Part shown: positions 23,203 through 36,424 of the stretch, piece after piece | How the letters are laid out: the number at the start of each line of letters is the position of its first letter | How positions within the stretch are numbered: the stretch's first letter is position 1 | Assembly (NCBI GenBank): GCA_009193035.1 | Contig: SWDT01000066.1 | Location: forward strand, 248,001 to 312,000 | Reading direction: 5' to 3' | Length of the DNA stretch: 64,000 nucleotides | Source: Halicephalobus mephisto | Taxonomy: Eukaryota; Nematoda; Chromadorea; Rhabditida; Panagrolaimidae | Notes under the pieces: model-generated | Told to the model about the DNA's origin: nothing | The model's input: the letters and a program-made list of their open reading frames with translations, nothing else | Databases searched by the model: none | Program-made: the position numbers and the translations under genes

Positions 23203-24745
23203 ATGACTCCAGAAGAATTGGATCTGACTCAGGTTCAAACACAACCTTTAATTTCTGAACAACTTCAACAATCAAAGACTCAACAAGGGCAATTCGATGA
23301 CATCATTCCAGACACCAAAGAAGGCAATAAAGCACCAGAAGGAAGAACCACGACGGTAATTAAGCAGCAAATGAGGAAGAAAGTGATGAAGGTCATCTCG
23401 CCGCTGGGAAAAAACCTCTCCCACCAGAAATGGTACCATGGGTTCATGACGAGGGAAGAAGCGAGTTTACTCTGCTACAATGAAGGGGAATGGCTGGTCA
23501 GAAGAGCTCAGTCCAGATACAATGGAGAGATCTACTGTATCACTGTCAAATCCAAGGGACGGACGCATCACATTCCCTTGGTCCGAACAGAACATTTGAC
23601 GTATTTCGTTATCCAGGACTTTTATTGCACGGTTTGCTTATGTTTCCATACATTAATTTCATCTTGATCTCTTCGAGGAACCCACTACTCTCGTCCAATA
23701 TTGTTATGAATTCGCAGTTCCTCTCAACGGAGCTGGTGTGATCCTTGGGAACTACATTCCCCGTCAGGACTGGTCTGTTCGTGCAGAGCAACTGAAACTC
23801 GGGAAGAATCTCGGGTGTGGAGCCTTTGGAGACGTCATGGCTGGAGAACTCCGCATGTGGGACGGGAAACACAAAGTCGCAATCAAGAGACTGAAGGAAG
23901 AGAAGACCATGCCCGCTGATACTAAGCTCATCCTACTCCGAGAAGCGTCTAACATGAGAGGCCTCAGTCATCCACACATATTGAAGTTTTATGGAGTTCA
24001 CACTATCAATGAACCCATCATGATTATTATGGAACTCGCTGATGAACAGAACCTACTGCAGAAGTTGAAGGACGAAACGAGTCCTCCAACTTCTCAAGAA
24101 CAAGAGAGGTACGTTTGGGAGATCATCGACGGAATGGCTTACTTGGAATCCAAATGTGTAAGTCACACCATCTCTTCTATCATCAACAAGTCTTTCTTCC
24201 AGATCATCCACAAGGACCTTGCTGCCAGGAACTGTCTTCTCTCCGACAACTCCATCAAAATCAGCGACTTTGGACTTTCCGTCGTCTGCGTCGACAACCG
24301 AGGTCAGAAGGTCACCAACAACGGCAAAGTCCCTACGAGGTGGAGAGCCCCTGAAACATTCTACATCCCTGCCTTCTACTCCAACAAGAGCGATGTCTGG
24401 TCCTTTGGAGTCGTCGTTTACGAAATCTACTCCTTCGGACGCAAACCTTACAACCATGTCAAGACCGCCCACGAAATCAGAGTAGGAGTCAGAAACCACA
24501 CTCTACTTCTGACCGTCGCTGAAGGAACTCCCGATTACATCGCTGAAATGCAGACAAGATGTATGGCTTTTGTGAAGGATCAACGACCAGACTTTGCCGA
24601 TCTTTGGAATGAAGTTAAGCAGAAGATGCCCCTTAGTCGTTTCTCAATTTGGAACAAGCTGAAGAAATTCTTAGTTAAGAAAAACCAAGTGATCCAAATT
24701 CCTGCCCCCACAAGCACGATATCATTGGTCCAAAATCCAGCATGA
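23203..24745 (+). CDS. SH2-tyrosine kinase, Fer/Fps-like nematode type
   Basis: Exons 23203-23631, 23678-24157 and 24203-24745 join in phase to 483 residues. An SH2 domain spans about residues 77-170 (KWYHGFMTREEA, EGEWLVRRA with the phosphotyrosine-binding Arg), directly followed by a kinase domain from about 182: Gly loop LGCGAFGDV, VAIKR lysine, SDFG and RWRAPE. There is no F-BAR domain, as in the expanded Fer-like SH2-kinases of nematodes, several of which act in the male germline. The catalytic loop reads IIHKDLAARN: the HRD arginine is replaced by Lys. The second-exon acceptor (TCTTCGAG) is weak and the exact join may shift by a few codons. Confidence 0.88.
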
Positions 24746-24810
24746 ACTACCCATTTAATAATTTTGTATTTTGTAGAGATCCTTCAAATTTATAAATACA
24801 GAGCACCAGT

Positions 24811-27800
24811 TTATGCCGGCATGATGACCATGTGAGTTTCCTTTCTTCGGTTCTCCTTGTCACTTCTGTCCATTCTGTTAATGACAACACAAGAAGCCAT
24901 TTCGTTAATTTTCGAAACGCCAATCAAGCGATTGGCAGCTTGGTACATGTTGTCTCTCAAGGAGATGATGATAAATTGAGAATTCGTCGTCTTCTGTTTG
25001 ACAAAGCGGGCAATCATCTTGACATTCTTGAAATCCAGGGCCGCATCAATCTCATCCATTACATAGAATGGAGTTGGTTGATACTGATGGAGGGCAAACA
25101 CCAAGGACAATGACGACAATGTTTTCTCACCTCCAGAGGTCAGAGCAATTTCACGCCACCCTTTGGAAGGAGGTCGGACCCTAAAATGAAGTAATCACTC
25201 AACTAATATTCAACCAACTCACAACTAACCTGAAGATAACACCATCAGTATAAGCATCAACAGGAGAAATGGGCGAGATCTGAGCTTCGCCTCCAAGAGA
25301 CAAGTGGTAGTATTGCTCTTTGAGGTAGTCATTGATCTCATTCAGTCCCTTCATGAATTCCGTCATTCTTCTGGAGACGAAGTTGTCGTAGATGCTTTGG
25401 ACTCTATCAATAGCATCTGATAGTTTCTTGAGATGAATGTAATGAGCATTACACTCTTTCATCTAAAAACAACTCGGATGATCGAGTTCATTTACCCAAT
25501 CCTTACCCTTTCCCGATAAGTATTCAATATATCCATGTTCACCGGCGTTTTCTTACTCCTTCTGATTTCCTCCACATTGTTCAATTCTGTTCTCAGACTT
25601 TGCAAGTCCATGTCTGCAAGTTCGTCTGGAATGAATTCCGGGAATGTTTCATGAACATCAACTGTCTCTTCTTCTTCTTCATCCTCCTCCTCATCCTTTT
25701 TCATTTCATCAGTCCTGTTCTCATCACCATCTTCATTTTCATCATCTTTCTCATCCTCGTCATCAGAATTCTCTACTCTGGCCTTCTTCTTCTTCAAAGC
25801 ACTATCAGCTAAAAACTCTTGAAGATCATACAGCTTCAAATGGTCTTTTTTAGCAGTGAGTTCAGTAATTTTCGTAGTTTGTTGATTAATTTTCTCCTTC
25901 AAATTACTCTTTTCTTTAGCCATTTCTCCAATTTCCTTATTCAACCTGACTTCTTCTGCGTCTGTTTCATTCACAGTTAAGGATTCTTTTTTGATAGCTT
26001 CCGTCAATTCATCCACGGTTTTCTGCTTCTCTTCAACAACAACTTGAAGTTCTTGGATTCTTGATGTAGCCTCCTCAATCTTTTTCTTACTTTCTTCAAT
26101 TCCTGTCTTGAGAGACTCTACTAGTTCCTCATCTGACACCAAGTTTCTCTTTAACCTATTCATATCAGCAACAGCTTTGTTCAGTGCGTTTTTCACTTTT
26201 TTCTGCTCTGCTTCTATTTCCTTGATTTTTGAGCCCCATTTTTCGAAGATTTCTTTGGATTCACCACAAACTTCAACATAAACACGATCAATTTTCTCAT
26301 TGCATTCGTCATAACGAGATTGAACTTCGTCTTTTTTGAGTTTCAATTGCTTTTGCCCTAGAAAAATCAAAAAAGTAATCTTTGATCGAAAGGAAAAACC
26401 CACTTTTAGTCAAATCTGTAATTTTCCTCTCCAATTCAGATGTTTTGCCTTCAAAATTGGCTTCTTCTTCATCGAATTTGGCTTTAAAGATCTCAATATT
26501 CTTCTTCAAATTGTCGTACTTGAACTTGACTTCAGTAAGTCCTTTCTCTAACCTTCTACACATGTCTTCCTTGTGTTTCTTCTCCTTCTCGACACCTATT
26601 GCTTTTCCCTCTAGTGAAACAAGTTCTTGTCTGATTACGTTTAGTTGATCTCGAGCTTCCTCCACTTCCCTTTTCAAAGCAGCGATATCAACTTCTGCAT
26701 GACGAGGTGCGGCGGTCGTCAGTCTCATGGCTCCTCGACGGAGGTCTCTCGCACTTCCTCCTCCAGTAAGATGACCGCTGCTAGATACAGAATCTCCTCC
26801 AGTTGTGAACACCGTGAATCGGGTTCTATTAGGACCAAACGGCTTGGCAGCTTGATGAGCGAAGTTGATGTCCTTATCAGTAACAAGAGTGCTATGGAGG
26901 ATATGGTAAAAAGCCTTTCTATATTCTTCTTTATCTGGCTTGACCAAATCAAAGAATCGGGGTAGGCCACAAGGACTAAAAAGGAGTTTTCCTAATCAAT
27001 TGAACTGAAGAAAACTCACGTATCCATAGGTTGCATTTCCCTCGAATAACTAGGGACATTGGACAAGCTGATAAAGTTGGTTCTCGTTAACCTTCGCTCT
27101 TGAATAACCTGGAGGCACTTCTTGACAGTTTCGCCATTTTCACAAATGATTTGATCAAAGGAATTGTAGGCCGAAATAGCAACATCATACTTTGGGTCAA
27201 TGCATCCCAGATCGCCAAGCCTTCCCAAGATTCCAGGAATTCGTCCGCTTCGTTTCTCCTCCATCATGATCTTGAGAACTGCACTTCTGTGTTGATAAGA
27301 ACTCCTGTCCATATCTGCACTGTTGAAACGACTCTTTAAAGTTTCATACTTCTGAACAGCAGCAATTTCTTCAGTTTTCAACTTTGCGATTCTAGTGTAG
27401 ATGCTGCTATGAGTAGCTTGAATATCTGGCAGCTCTTGTTTCACTTTCTTCAGATCCCTAAAACAATTACCATCACATCAATTAAAAGAATCAGTCACTT
27501 ACGTGTCAATTCTCTGTTGATCTTCATCAGCTTTTCCGAAAGCCACATTCGTCTCTTCATAACGTTTTCTTGAATCCTCTAGCCGTTTGCTCAAGTTTTC
27601 TTTCTGGTCCTGAGCAACAGATAATTCACCTTCAATTTGATTTAATTCATCCCTGGCTGATGCCAGTTCTCCTCCAATCTTGTTCAACTGCTCTGTCAAA
27701 GCTGTGTTCTTCTGTCTAGCTTCCTTGCTCTTTTCTTCATACTCTGGTCTGATTTCTTCTCTTTTCTCTTTCGCTTCAACCAGTTCTTCCTCTAGTTCCT

Positions 27801-29157
27801 TCTGCTTAGTTTCGTATTCCTCAGGCTTGTTCTCCAACTCCTTGATTTTCTTCGAAGCCTTCTTGATGTTTGTTTCAGAAGTCTTCAATTTGTTCTCCTT
27901 CGTTTCTAATTGCTTTTGTTCATTGGCGACAGATAACTCTTCAGTCTTTAATGTTTCTGAGTGTTTTTTCAACTCCTTTCTGACAGAGTGCAGTTCCGTT
28001 TCTTGAGAAGCAATAGCTTTTTTTGCTTCTTTGACGGATTCAATGATTTCTGTTAGGCGATTTGATTTGTTTTCAAGAATTTTCACAATTTCAGCTTCTT
28101 TTTTGGTATAAGAGTTCAGAGATCTCTGTCCTTCGTAAATCTGCAGACAGTAGATTGAGTGCTTATGCATGGCTATTTGATTCTCAAGCTTCAATATCAT
28201 AACCATTTCACGAACAGGACCAACTAGTTCATTTTTCTTCTTTTCTACTTGACGAATCCTGAAATGTTGAACAGATTATGGACTCAATGAAAGTGGACGA
28301 ACTTATATAGATGTTCCTGCTTGGCTTCATGAGCAGCAGTAACCTTAGCTTCGAGATCTAGGACAATGCGCTTCAACTTCGAAGTACCGATGATGTCATC
28401 CAGGTACTCCAGAAGTCCGTCTTCGTTATCATTTGGAGCCTTCGGTTTCATCAAGGAAATCTGCTCAATTTCTCCTTGAAGAATCAGGAAACGATTATGA
28501 TCCATGTCGATCCCATGCTCCATCAACTTCTTGACGAGGACCTCCTTCGAGACGCTCTCGTTGTTGTAGTAGAATTTACTTTGTCCACTGGCTCTGACTG
28601 TTCTTTCAATGACGAATTCTGTTCCAGGAACACGTACACTCTGACCACCATCGCCTCTAACAACGACAAAACAAACTTTAACTCGGGCTGACTTGAAACT
28701 GTTGGCGAAACTGGACTTGTGAATCAGCGCTTGAATCCTGTCTGAACGGATCTTCTTTGCTCTGAATCCAAACACAAACATCAAGGCATCAATGATGTTG
28801 CTTTTACCGCTTCCATTAGCTCCAATGATGGCAGAAAAGTGCTGGAAGAATCATTCAAAAACTTCCATATATGAAATCACTTACAGGATGGAATGGACCG
28901 ATAACTTGTCTTCCTGCATAGCTTTTGAAGTTTTCCACTACAATTTTATCGATGGTTAGCCTTTCTTTCGTCTCTGGATCATATCTAGTTATGTTGTCGT
29001 CCGGAACAAGAAGATCCTGTATGTTCATCGTCAAGAGATGTTCGAGATTCTTGTCTGTCAACTTGAATACTGGATGTTGGACAGCTGGTTCCTCAACAAC
29101 CTCATCTTCTGGATCAATAATAGGAACAGCTTTCGGTCTTCCACGTCTGGGTGGCAT
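24811..29157 (-). CDS. SMC4: Condensin subunit SMC4
   Basis: About eight exons give roughly 1,330 residues. After a basic N-terminus (MPPRRGRPK) and LTIDKIVVENFKSYAG comes Walker A GANGSGKS near 28815, then FILQGEIEQISLMKPK and LLEYLDDIIGT, a signature of SMC4. Coiled coils flank a hinge (27,300-26,700) with GRIPGILGRLGDLGCID. The second coil contains a very acidic stretch (25,640-25,800). The C-terminal head ends with LSLVFALHQYQPTPFYVMDE (Walker B) and ALDFKNV, preceded by the ABC signature. SMC4 pairs with SMC2 in condensin to compact chromosomes; a dosage-compensation paralogue as in Caenorhabditis cannot be excluded. One donor (near 28307, AA/GTTCGT) is non-standard. The stop lies 65 bp from that of the convergent kinase gene. 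Confidence 0.95.
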
Positions 29158-29991
29158 GATGTATCTGAAACAGTAAAACGGCGATATATGAAGAACGGAT
29201 GGAAAGTAAAAAAGACCGCGCAAACATCTCGAAACGAAAAAGGAACCGGGATCTTAGTGAACAAATGAGGAAGAAACAATGAGTGAGGTAGAAGCAAAAC
29301 TTGAGAACGGGATTTTGGTGATGAGATTAGTTCCAATAAAGTTGGAACCCTTAGGAAGATGTTTGGAAAACTCCTTCGTTTTGGCGCTCGATTTCGGAAT
29401 CGCACTTGACAGGACATCTCTCACCACGAAAATCTGATCCAGGCCAGTATTTCCAAAAGTTACCAAAGGCTTATGGTAAGTATCTCCAAACTTGGTCTCT
29501 TCTGTTCTTCTTCTCTCTTGACCTTTTAATTGTAAGCTTTGTTTCCAGATCAACAACTTCATCATTTCATTGACTTGAAATAATCAGATTAACCAGATGA
29601 CTGGACTTTTACGTCTCCAGTTGTTTCTCGACCAAGACGATAGTAAGTCGAGGTTTGAGCGTCACTTGGAGAGGTAACCTGAGTCACTGCCCTAACGAGC
29701 TCCCGTTACTCGTGCCGATTTGTTTATCCTCGGAATCACAAATCAGCCTGGCATCTCACTTTTGGCACTTCTCTTGTTTCGTCAACAAACTTTGAAAAAT
29801 CTAAAATTTGAATTTGTTCTTGTGGGAATAAATTCTCGGAGTCAAAATTGTCCCTTCCTCCAAGGGCTGTTAATTAGTCGTGTTCCGAGGTTCTCGAAAA
29901 GTCTCCTACCAGATTCACACGGTTTTACCTGGGCTATTCTCGGACGTCCTTTGCATTCTGACAAAGTTAAAACAATCGACCGTCTGGAGAA
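29158..29991. other. Divergent promoter region of SMC4 and the nuclear receptor
   Basis: About 830 bp between divergent start codons. No exon is supported. Near the SMC4 start the minus strand shows an acceptor (TGTTTCAG) seven bases before the ATG and a CATATATC-type motif at 29182-29191, consistent with an outron. Confidence 0.5.
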
Positions 29992-31185
29992 ATGGGTAAG
30001 GGTTAATTTTGCATCTTAATGTATTTTTAATCACTCTTTCCAGGCCGATCAGTAATAGCCTCTGAACCTTGTCAAATTTGCGGCGACCGTAGTTTCGGGA
30101 GACATTACGGCTTGTGGACTTGTGACGGCTGCTCTTGTTTCTTTAAAAGAAGGTAAGCAATTAGTTTTGTTTCGTAATTGCTACGTAAACTTTAACATTT
30201 CCACTTGGTTGAATTCATCAACATCTGACTTTCAGCATCAGAAGGAACATCAAGTATAATTGCATCTGTGAGTTGCTCCTTTACCGGGGTACTGTAGAAG
30301 TTAAAACCAACTTTTTCAGCTGGAGACAACAACTGTCCAATAGACAAAACGAGGAGAAACTGGTGTCCTGCTTGTAGACTTCAGAAATGCTTGAAAATGC
30401 AAATGAACAAGGATGGTAAGGATACTGTATCGCATGGATTTATTAATGATGTCGTTTCTAGCTGTCCAGAAGGAACGAGGACCGAGGAAAAGAAACAAAA
30501 CTAAAGCTATGGAGACTACTAGTAATAGCTTTGACCATCAGGAGATTCTGTCTTTGGCGAGTCTTCTGAATCCTGGAGAAGAGACTTTCGAAAAACCAAC
30601 AATCCGGGGCTTGCAGAAATCCTTCGTTTTGCCAGTAAAACAGGACGCATTTTTAATTTCTGCATTGACAAATAGTCTGAAGAGCTCAGTTATCGTGTTC
30701 CTTCCAAAGGAACCAAAGATCTCTCTGTTGAAGCTCCTCTGGCCTCTTCATGTGATATTGACTGCCGCTGGGGATGCCGAAATGATGGAGGTTCTCAGTC
30801 CTATCTCCAAAGTAAGACTTGATTTCCCGACAAACTAACTTTACTTTCCTCATTCTAGGTCAAATCCCTCTTTTCCGTCATCGGGACCTCCAAGCCCCTT
30901 CTCGACCCAGAAGAAATCCGACTCCTCACTTGTCTCCTCTACTGTAGTCTCGGGAAGACGCTTCCGCAGTTATCCTTTGCAGCTTCACTAGGGACCGCCT
31001 ACAGCTGCTGGCTCCTTCGTCATACTGTAACTTATCACAGACACGACTCCACCAGGTTCCTGAGACTGAACCAGTTTCTGAATTCGCTGATTTTAGTCAA
31101 GGACGACGGTTTCTTAGAATTGAAAAACGTTTTTTCCGTCGACCCAGAGGTCATCTCTGGGCTTTTGCTGGGAAATAATGAGTAA
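29992..31185 (+). CDS. Nuclear receptor, NR2E (tailless/TLX) type
   Basis: Six exons (29992-29995, 30044-30152, 30236-30267, 30320-30415, 30462-30811, 30859-31185) join in phase to 305 residues. The DNA-binding domain starts almost at the N-terminus: [29 protein letters not shown], then [20 protein letters not shown]. The extension [17 protein letters not shown] is diagnostic of the NR2E group (tailless/TLX, PNR, FAX-1). The zinc-finger helix has Cys where the family has Gly ([10 protein letters not shown]). The ligand-binding domain is short and diverged and I see no clear AF-2 helix, so it may be ligand-independent. NR2E receptors act in neural development. Stop codon 49 bp from that of the convergent RING gene. 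Confidence 0.9.
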
Positions 31186-31234
31186 AGTAACTTATTCAAT
31201 GAAAACCATATAGAGCTACTACCATGTTCAAAAT

Positions 31235-31573
31235 TCAGAGAAATGAACAAATTTGAGTTTCATGGCTAGAAAATCCACAAAGACCGCAACGGAACCCGAC
31301 CTTGAAAACGCAGTCCACACAGTAAGGCATGTGTCTGCATTCCAGGAGCTGACTGGCCGCCCGGGTTCGGCAACTGATGCACCGGTCGGGGTCAAAGTAC
31401 AGTGAATAAATGATTCTAAGACCACTCTGAAATCCAATAGTCACTATCCTTAAATCCCAGAATACAAAGTTAATGATCACTTCAACTAAATCAAACAACT
31501 TACTCTTCTAACGTTCTCACGAACCCTCAAAACCTCCTGTCGAAGGTTCCACATCTGGTCTTTGTACATGTAC
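31235..31573 (-). CDS. Small C3HC4 RING-finger protein
   Basis: Two exons, 31573-31504 and 31426-31235, join in phase. The first encodes a short helix (MYKDQMWNLRQEVLRVRENV); the second ends with a C3HC4 RING (CISC, 10 residues, CRH, CVDC, CGLC), so it is probably a ubiquitin E3 ligase or scaffold. The first exon begins one codon before an ATG, right after the acceptor GCCTCAG. It could therefore be an 86-residue trans-spliced gene downstream of PDE1, or the 3' part of a longer gene whose earlier exons (37,644-39,172) lie beyond PDE1; the phases allow both. The function of the N-terminal part is not recognised. Confidence 0.6.
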
Positions 31574-31599
31574 CTGAGGCAATAACTTGATATCGAACT

Positions 31600-31880
31600 T
31601 GTCCTAAGAATAGTAAAGGTCTGAAATGGGTGTAATATAAAGAATACTGGATGGATTTTTAGTTATTTTTGTTGTACCTAAGTAATGTTGTCCTTCTATA
31701 ATGAAAACACTAAATTAAGCATTAGTTTTCCCTAATAACAAGGAGGACTTTTGTATTTTCAAAAATAACTTTCGAAACAGAGCGTCAAAGATCGCAAGTT
31801 CCCATCACGACATAACAGGACTCTCCGTGATCTTCAACTTCCACCACCTTCTATTTTATCCTTTTCTCATATCAAACAAA
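31600..31880. repeat. 281-bp direct repeat, copy 1
   Basis: Near-identical to 39280-39560 in the same orientation, with one internal difference (G/A near 31796) and a few at the high-coordinate edge. It starts GTCCTAAGAATAGTAAAGG and ends with TTTCTCATATCAAA. No open frame or terminal inverted repeat is visible. Weaker similarity continues for about 80 bp beyond the edge (31900-31980 against 39570-39650), so the unit may once have been longer. Confidence 0.9.
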
Positions 31881-32203
31881 AGAACAACCTTATAAAAGTT
31901 CAATAAAAACCGTGAAAATCCATCCAATATTCACCGAATTAGAGTGATTTAAAAGGCGGTTTTTCGAAAGACCTTGTTTATACTAGGTATGGACGGTCAA
32001 TAACATGACGATATGATAAGCAGATGATATTGACGAAAAAATGCAGCGCACTTGGTTATCAGTGATTCTAAGATTTTATTTTACATATAATATGAGAGGT
32101 ATCAGATCTTGTATATTTGTTGTTTCTCAAAAAGTCGATATCTTCATGTTCCGTTTATCTTTACAATGTCACAAAGTAACTGATAGGGATTGAGCAATAT
32201 TGG

Positions 32204-35200
32204 CTAGTGACCATTTATAGTGCCATTGGGTTGCTCGCTCTCTGTCTTCGCGTTTCGTTCTTGTTCTTCTGAAAGCCCAACTATTACCTAGCCATCACTA
32301 CCGTAACCAACTCACCTTTTATCGCCCGTTCTCGCCAGTTGGCTTTGTTTTCTTGTAAATGTCTCGTCCAAGGATTGGGAATTTCGAGTTTTCCGAAGTA
32401 ATTTATCGGGATTCTTCTGACGGAATTTGTACCTGTGGGACTTTTGCTGCAAAAATAAATTACAGTAAACAACATTGTAAAATAAAACTCACAGATCAGG
32501 AACAGGGGAGAGACTAGCGCCAGAGACAGAACCCTCTCTTCCGTCGTTGTTCCCATTCGGAGGGAAGAGACTGTCAGTGGAAGGCAAGCTAACCAAAGGC
32601 TCGATCATCTTTGTCAACATTTCGCCACAAACGACCATAGTTGGTTCCACGATGAAGTCGATGAATCCGATTTGGGATTCAGCGACATGGACAGTGTGTC
32701 TATCACACAACGGACTGTAGGGGAGTCCCATCGAGGCCTCAAGATCTCCTTGTCTGAAGAATTCTTCCAAGACCCCTTCGGTCCATCTGAAATGGAGGTC
32801 CCAAGGCTTCGATGCATGGGAAATGTCACAAGCATGGACGATGAGACAAAGTGCTTTCATCTTATCGATTCTAAACACGAGGATGATTGGAAATGACTCA
32901 GAAAGTCCCCACTTACCCTTCTGGAAGTGTCAGCATGTTCTTCATTGTTTTGATTTGAACAAAGTGAGTGGACATGTCCGTCGCCAGCACAATCTCAATT
33001 ACCATGTTTCTGAGGTCTCTAAACTCGTCCCTTGTCAAGCGCTCAAAAATATTCTTGTCATCGTCTTTCAAAAGTCTAAAGCAAGAGCTAACGTGGTGAT
33101 TCTCTAATACACTTCTATCGTTGTACAGCAATGCATAACTACTTCCGGATTGAATGTGAAAATTATTAGTGTGTCCGGTATGTTCATAATCGTGAATCAA
33201 CGCTCCAAAAAGGACAGCTAGCATTTCTAAATCACTTAGGGAGCTCTAAAGACGATTATGTATTATGAATTTCCGGATAAACATACCGCCAATCCAGTTT
33301 GTGAGAGCATAAAATGAGAGGTCTGCGTCACATCCGCTGCATGGACTGTATTATGGTATGGATTGTTATGCTTGCTGTATCCCGTTTCTAGAGCAAGTAG
33401 ATAGTTGTCCAGTATCTGATAGTTGATCTAAAGTGAACAACACTTGGAATTAATCAAAAATTAATATATGACTGCTTACTTTGAACCGTTCCAGAAACCC
33501 ATATTTGTTGAAGAGCTCAAATCCCACATACTTCAACGCATGCCCGTCTGTGACTTCGTTGAGCTCGAAGGAATTGAAAGACCAGTTATTTATATTCTAA
33601 AATTAGATTGATGTTGTCTTTCGTAATTGATTTGGAACAAGAATCGAGTCAAATGTAAAAAATTAACCCCAAACACGCACCTTTAAATAATTCACATATT
33701 CAGTCGGAATAGGAGCTAATATCGTTTGCGTCTTTCTGAAGATCCTGAAATGGATTCCGACATTTAAAAATGGAATTACAAAAACACCAATGACGCACTT
33801 GTCAAAGAATATGCCAGTTCTGATGGCGTTGGCAACCGATTTGAATTTCGGTTTTTCTCGCTTCGGGGCCGCCGCTTGTCGTGTAAACGTCGCCGCCAGC
33901 CATTCACGGACTTCGTCTGGTACTGTATCAGGGGTCACTTCCGCTAAGTCATCATCCTCATCGCAGATCCGTCTACAAGAATATAGAAGTTTATACATCG
34001 AGAGATACTCGTTGTCACTGCTCATTACTCGTGACAGGTAAGGAAATAAGAAGGTAATCCGGGATAACCTACCTCGTTTCATCCATGTAAGCCGTTTCCA
34101 GCACAAGAGCCGCATATTCAATGTTTCTTTTAAGATCCTCCAATGGCAGTTGTCCGCTATTTAGTTGGTGCAGGATATACCGTAGTCTAAAAAGATTAGG
34201 ATTTTTAATAGACAATTAGATGACAATCCTAGTTTCAATAAAAACAAGAAAACTAAGAGAACAAAAGTCGTCGTGCGACAATTTTGAACCTCAAAAGTTG
34301 GAAAACATTTTGAAACGATTTTGCCAGGTTTCCTTATTACTAAAGCAGTTAAAACAGTTATTGAATTCGGTTTCGATGCAAAAGATGATATCACTGGAAT
34401 TTAGTATAATACCCTAAGTATTTCTTCATTCTCTGAAAAGAACGTTTTGAAATGAAGGGCATATCTCTTTATATTCAATAAATATAAGGAAGTAGAAAAG
34501 TAATTAGAAACCATAGGCAACTGTGTACAATCAATGAGCCCATCATGCGCATCGAGACCAGAATTGAACAAGTAGGTCTGTTCTTTTACTTTTAGCTGGG
34601 AAACCTTTCCTAACACAAATCGTCTTAAGACATTTTCAAACTTCCTAATTCGAAAACTACTTTAAGAAATTGTTTTCCGAACTCTAATCCATAGTTTAAC
34701 CAGACCTGCAGGCATGTTTCCTCAATATTAGCTGATAGAAGCCATAACTATCCCCAATGACCATCATGGTCCTGAGTTCTTGACCCTTGCGTCGAGGGGA
34801 CGCGGACTGTCCAGTTAAAGGAGTAATGACTGGAGGCAGTGGGTTAGCGAATCAAAAGTAAATACCGCAACACTCCAGGAGAAAAATTCCGAAGAAGAAT
34901 GTGCCCAGATTATTTTGGTTGGTTTCTGGATGCCATCCGGAGACCGCCCAGTGACATGCAGAACATTAAATAAACGGGCTCAAAACAGATGAGTCTCCCT
35001 CACCAGGTCGTCTTGGCAACGTCTTTTGGAGATTCTACATGACGTGATAAAGTGTCACCTTAGCCTCTTCTACGGCTTTCATCCTCTATTTATAGATACA
35101 GGAGAATTAAAAACAACTCCGGAGAGTTTTGTAGATATTTTTTACCGAAATGCCTTCCCATATCGCAGTTTCAGACAGATTAAAATCGAAAGTGACGGTT

Positions 35201-36424
35201 GTGAGAAAAGAAACTAGAATCACAAATGAGGATCTACAGTCAGAAAAAGCAACAAACCGAAGATGTAGTGTTTATGGGAAGTGGACGAAACTACACGCAA
35301 TCCCCGTCCAAATGTGCTTTTCGAGGTAGTTCCGCGTTATTATGCCGAGAGCAGAAACAATCCACCAAGGGAAATAACTTTATCAAAATCCGAGTTTCGC
35401 AACTGGCCTAAGGCACATTCTGTAGCTACGTAAATGCTTATTTAAAATATTGTTTATTTTTTGTGAAGTACTTTCCCGAAGCAAGAAAATCAAAGAACTA
35501 CCTGAGACTTACACCACGTGCTGAAAAAACAAAGGGATTTTCTACCTGTTTTCTGAGCTAGCAATCACGTAGTTTAAAAACACTAATTTTCTCTTTAATT
35601 TCACTAATTTCAATAGCTTTTTGTGGTTCGATGTAGATTTAGACTGATTATAACTGCTTAATTGACCTTTTAAAAGTGATCAAAAACACAAAAAAGATCC
35701 TGGATTTGCAGGTTTCATGGATTATCTAGATCCAGAGAGGTTTCAGAAAGAATAAAACATGCATCCTAATATTCACATTTAACGCATTAAACTGATGTAA
35801 AGCAGTTGTCATAACTCTGCCTTAATTAAAATTACTTTTGAAATATGATTTTTAATAAAATTTCAGACAAATATGAATATCTGAGAAAAATGATTTTTTA
35901 AATTTTGTAAGCACTGTCCTGGTCTTCATCCAACCTTCTACACCGTACATTCAAGTAATGTTTAGAAAATTCCTAAATTCGTCTTTTCTGAAGACTGGCA
36001 AAATTTATGGCAACGGGAAAACACAAAAAGGCTTTTAAAAACCCCTTACATTGTCTATCCAAAAATTGCCTCACCTGTTCCTAAGTTCATCGACCAATTC
36101 AAAATTCGAAATAAATTGTTTATGATGTAGGGAAATTGCTCGATTTAGTGGCTGTCGAGGAGTAGAATTTGCTGCAGAATTTCTTCTGGAGTTACAAGGA
36201 GAAATAACTAGTGGAGCAACACTAGTTGCTGCTGACTTAATGAGGATTCTAACTGCACTTCTATCACACAATCTCATAGGAGAGTCGCAGTTCTTTGAAG
36301 ACACTTCCCCCGATGACGACGGGTCGTCATCAGAAGACACTGATTCAGCGTTCATTTTTTCTGACTTCCTCAATTCCATTTCAAACCTCCTCGGGGGAAT
36401 AGGTGGAGGAGGTCCAGAACGCAT
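32204..36424 (-). CDS. PDE1: Ca2+/calmodulin-type cyclic nucleotide phosphodiesterase PDE1
   Basis: About ten exons from the ATG at 36424 (MRSGPPPPIPPRR) to the stop at 32204. The regulatory region LNSGQLPLEDLKRNIEYAA, VLETAYMDETR and EVREWLAATFTRQ matches PDE1 closely. The catalytic domain contains HNPYHNTVHAADVTQ, LIHDYEHTGHTNNFHI, LATDMSTHF, HACDISHASKPWDL and FFRQGDLEASMGLPYSPLCD, supplying the metal-binding His and Asp residues and the invariant Gln region (SQIGFIDFIVEP). The last exon, EEQERNAKTESEQPNG, resembles the charged PDE1 tail. The enzyme hydrolyses cAMP and cGMP under Ca2+/calmodulin control. Exon 1 ends in the same phase as upstream exons at 37,644-39,172, which may give an alternative N-terminus. 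The gene is bracketed by the 281-bp direct repeats. Confidence 0.94.

Noticed and set aside
29058..29565. Minus-strand open frames upstream of SMC4
   Set aside because: No domain, and an acceptor lies just before the SMC4 ATG, so this is promoter or outron sequence.
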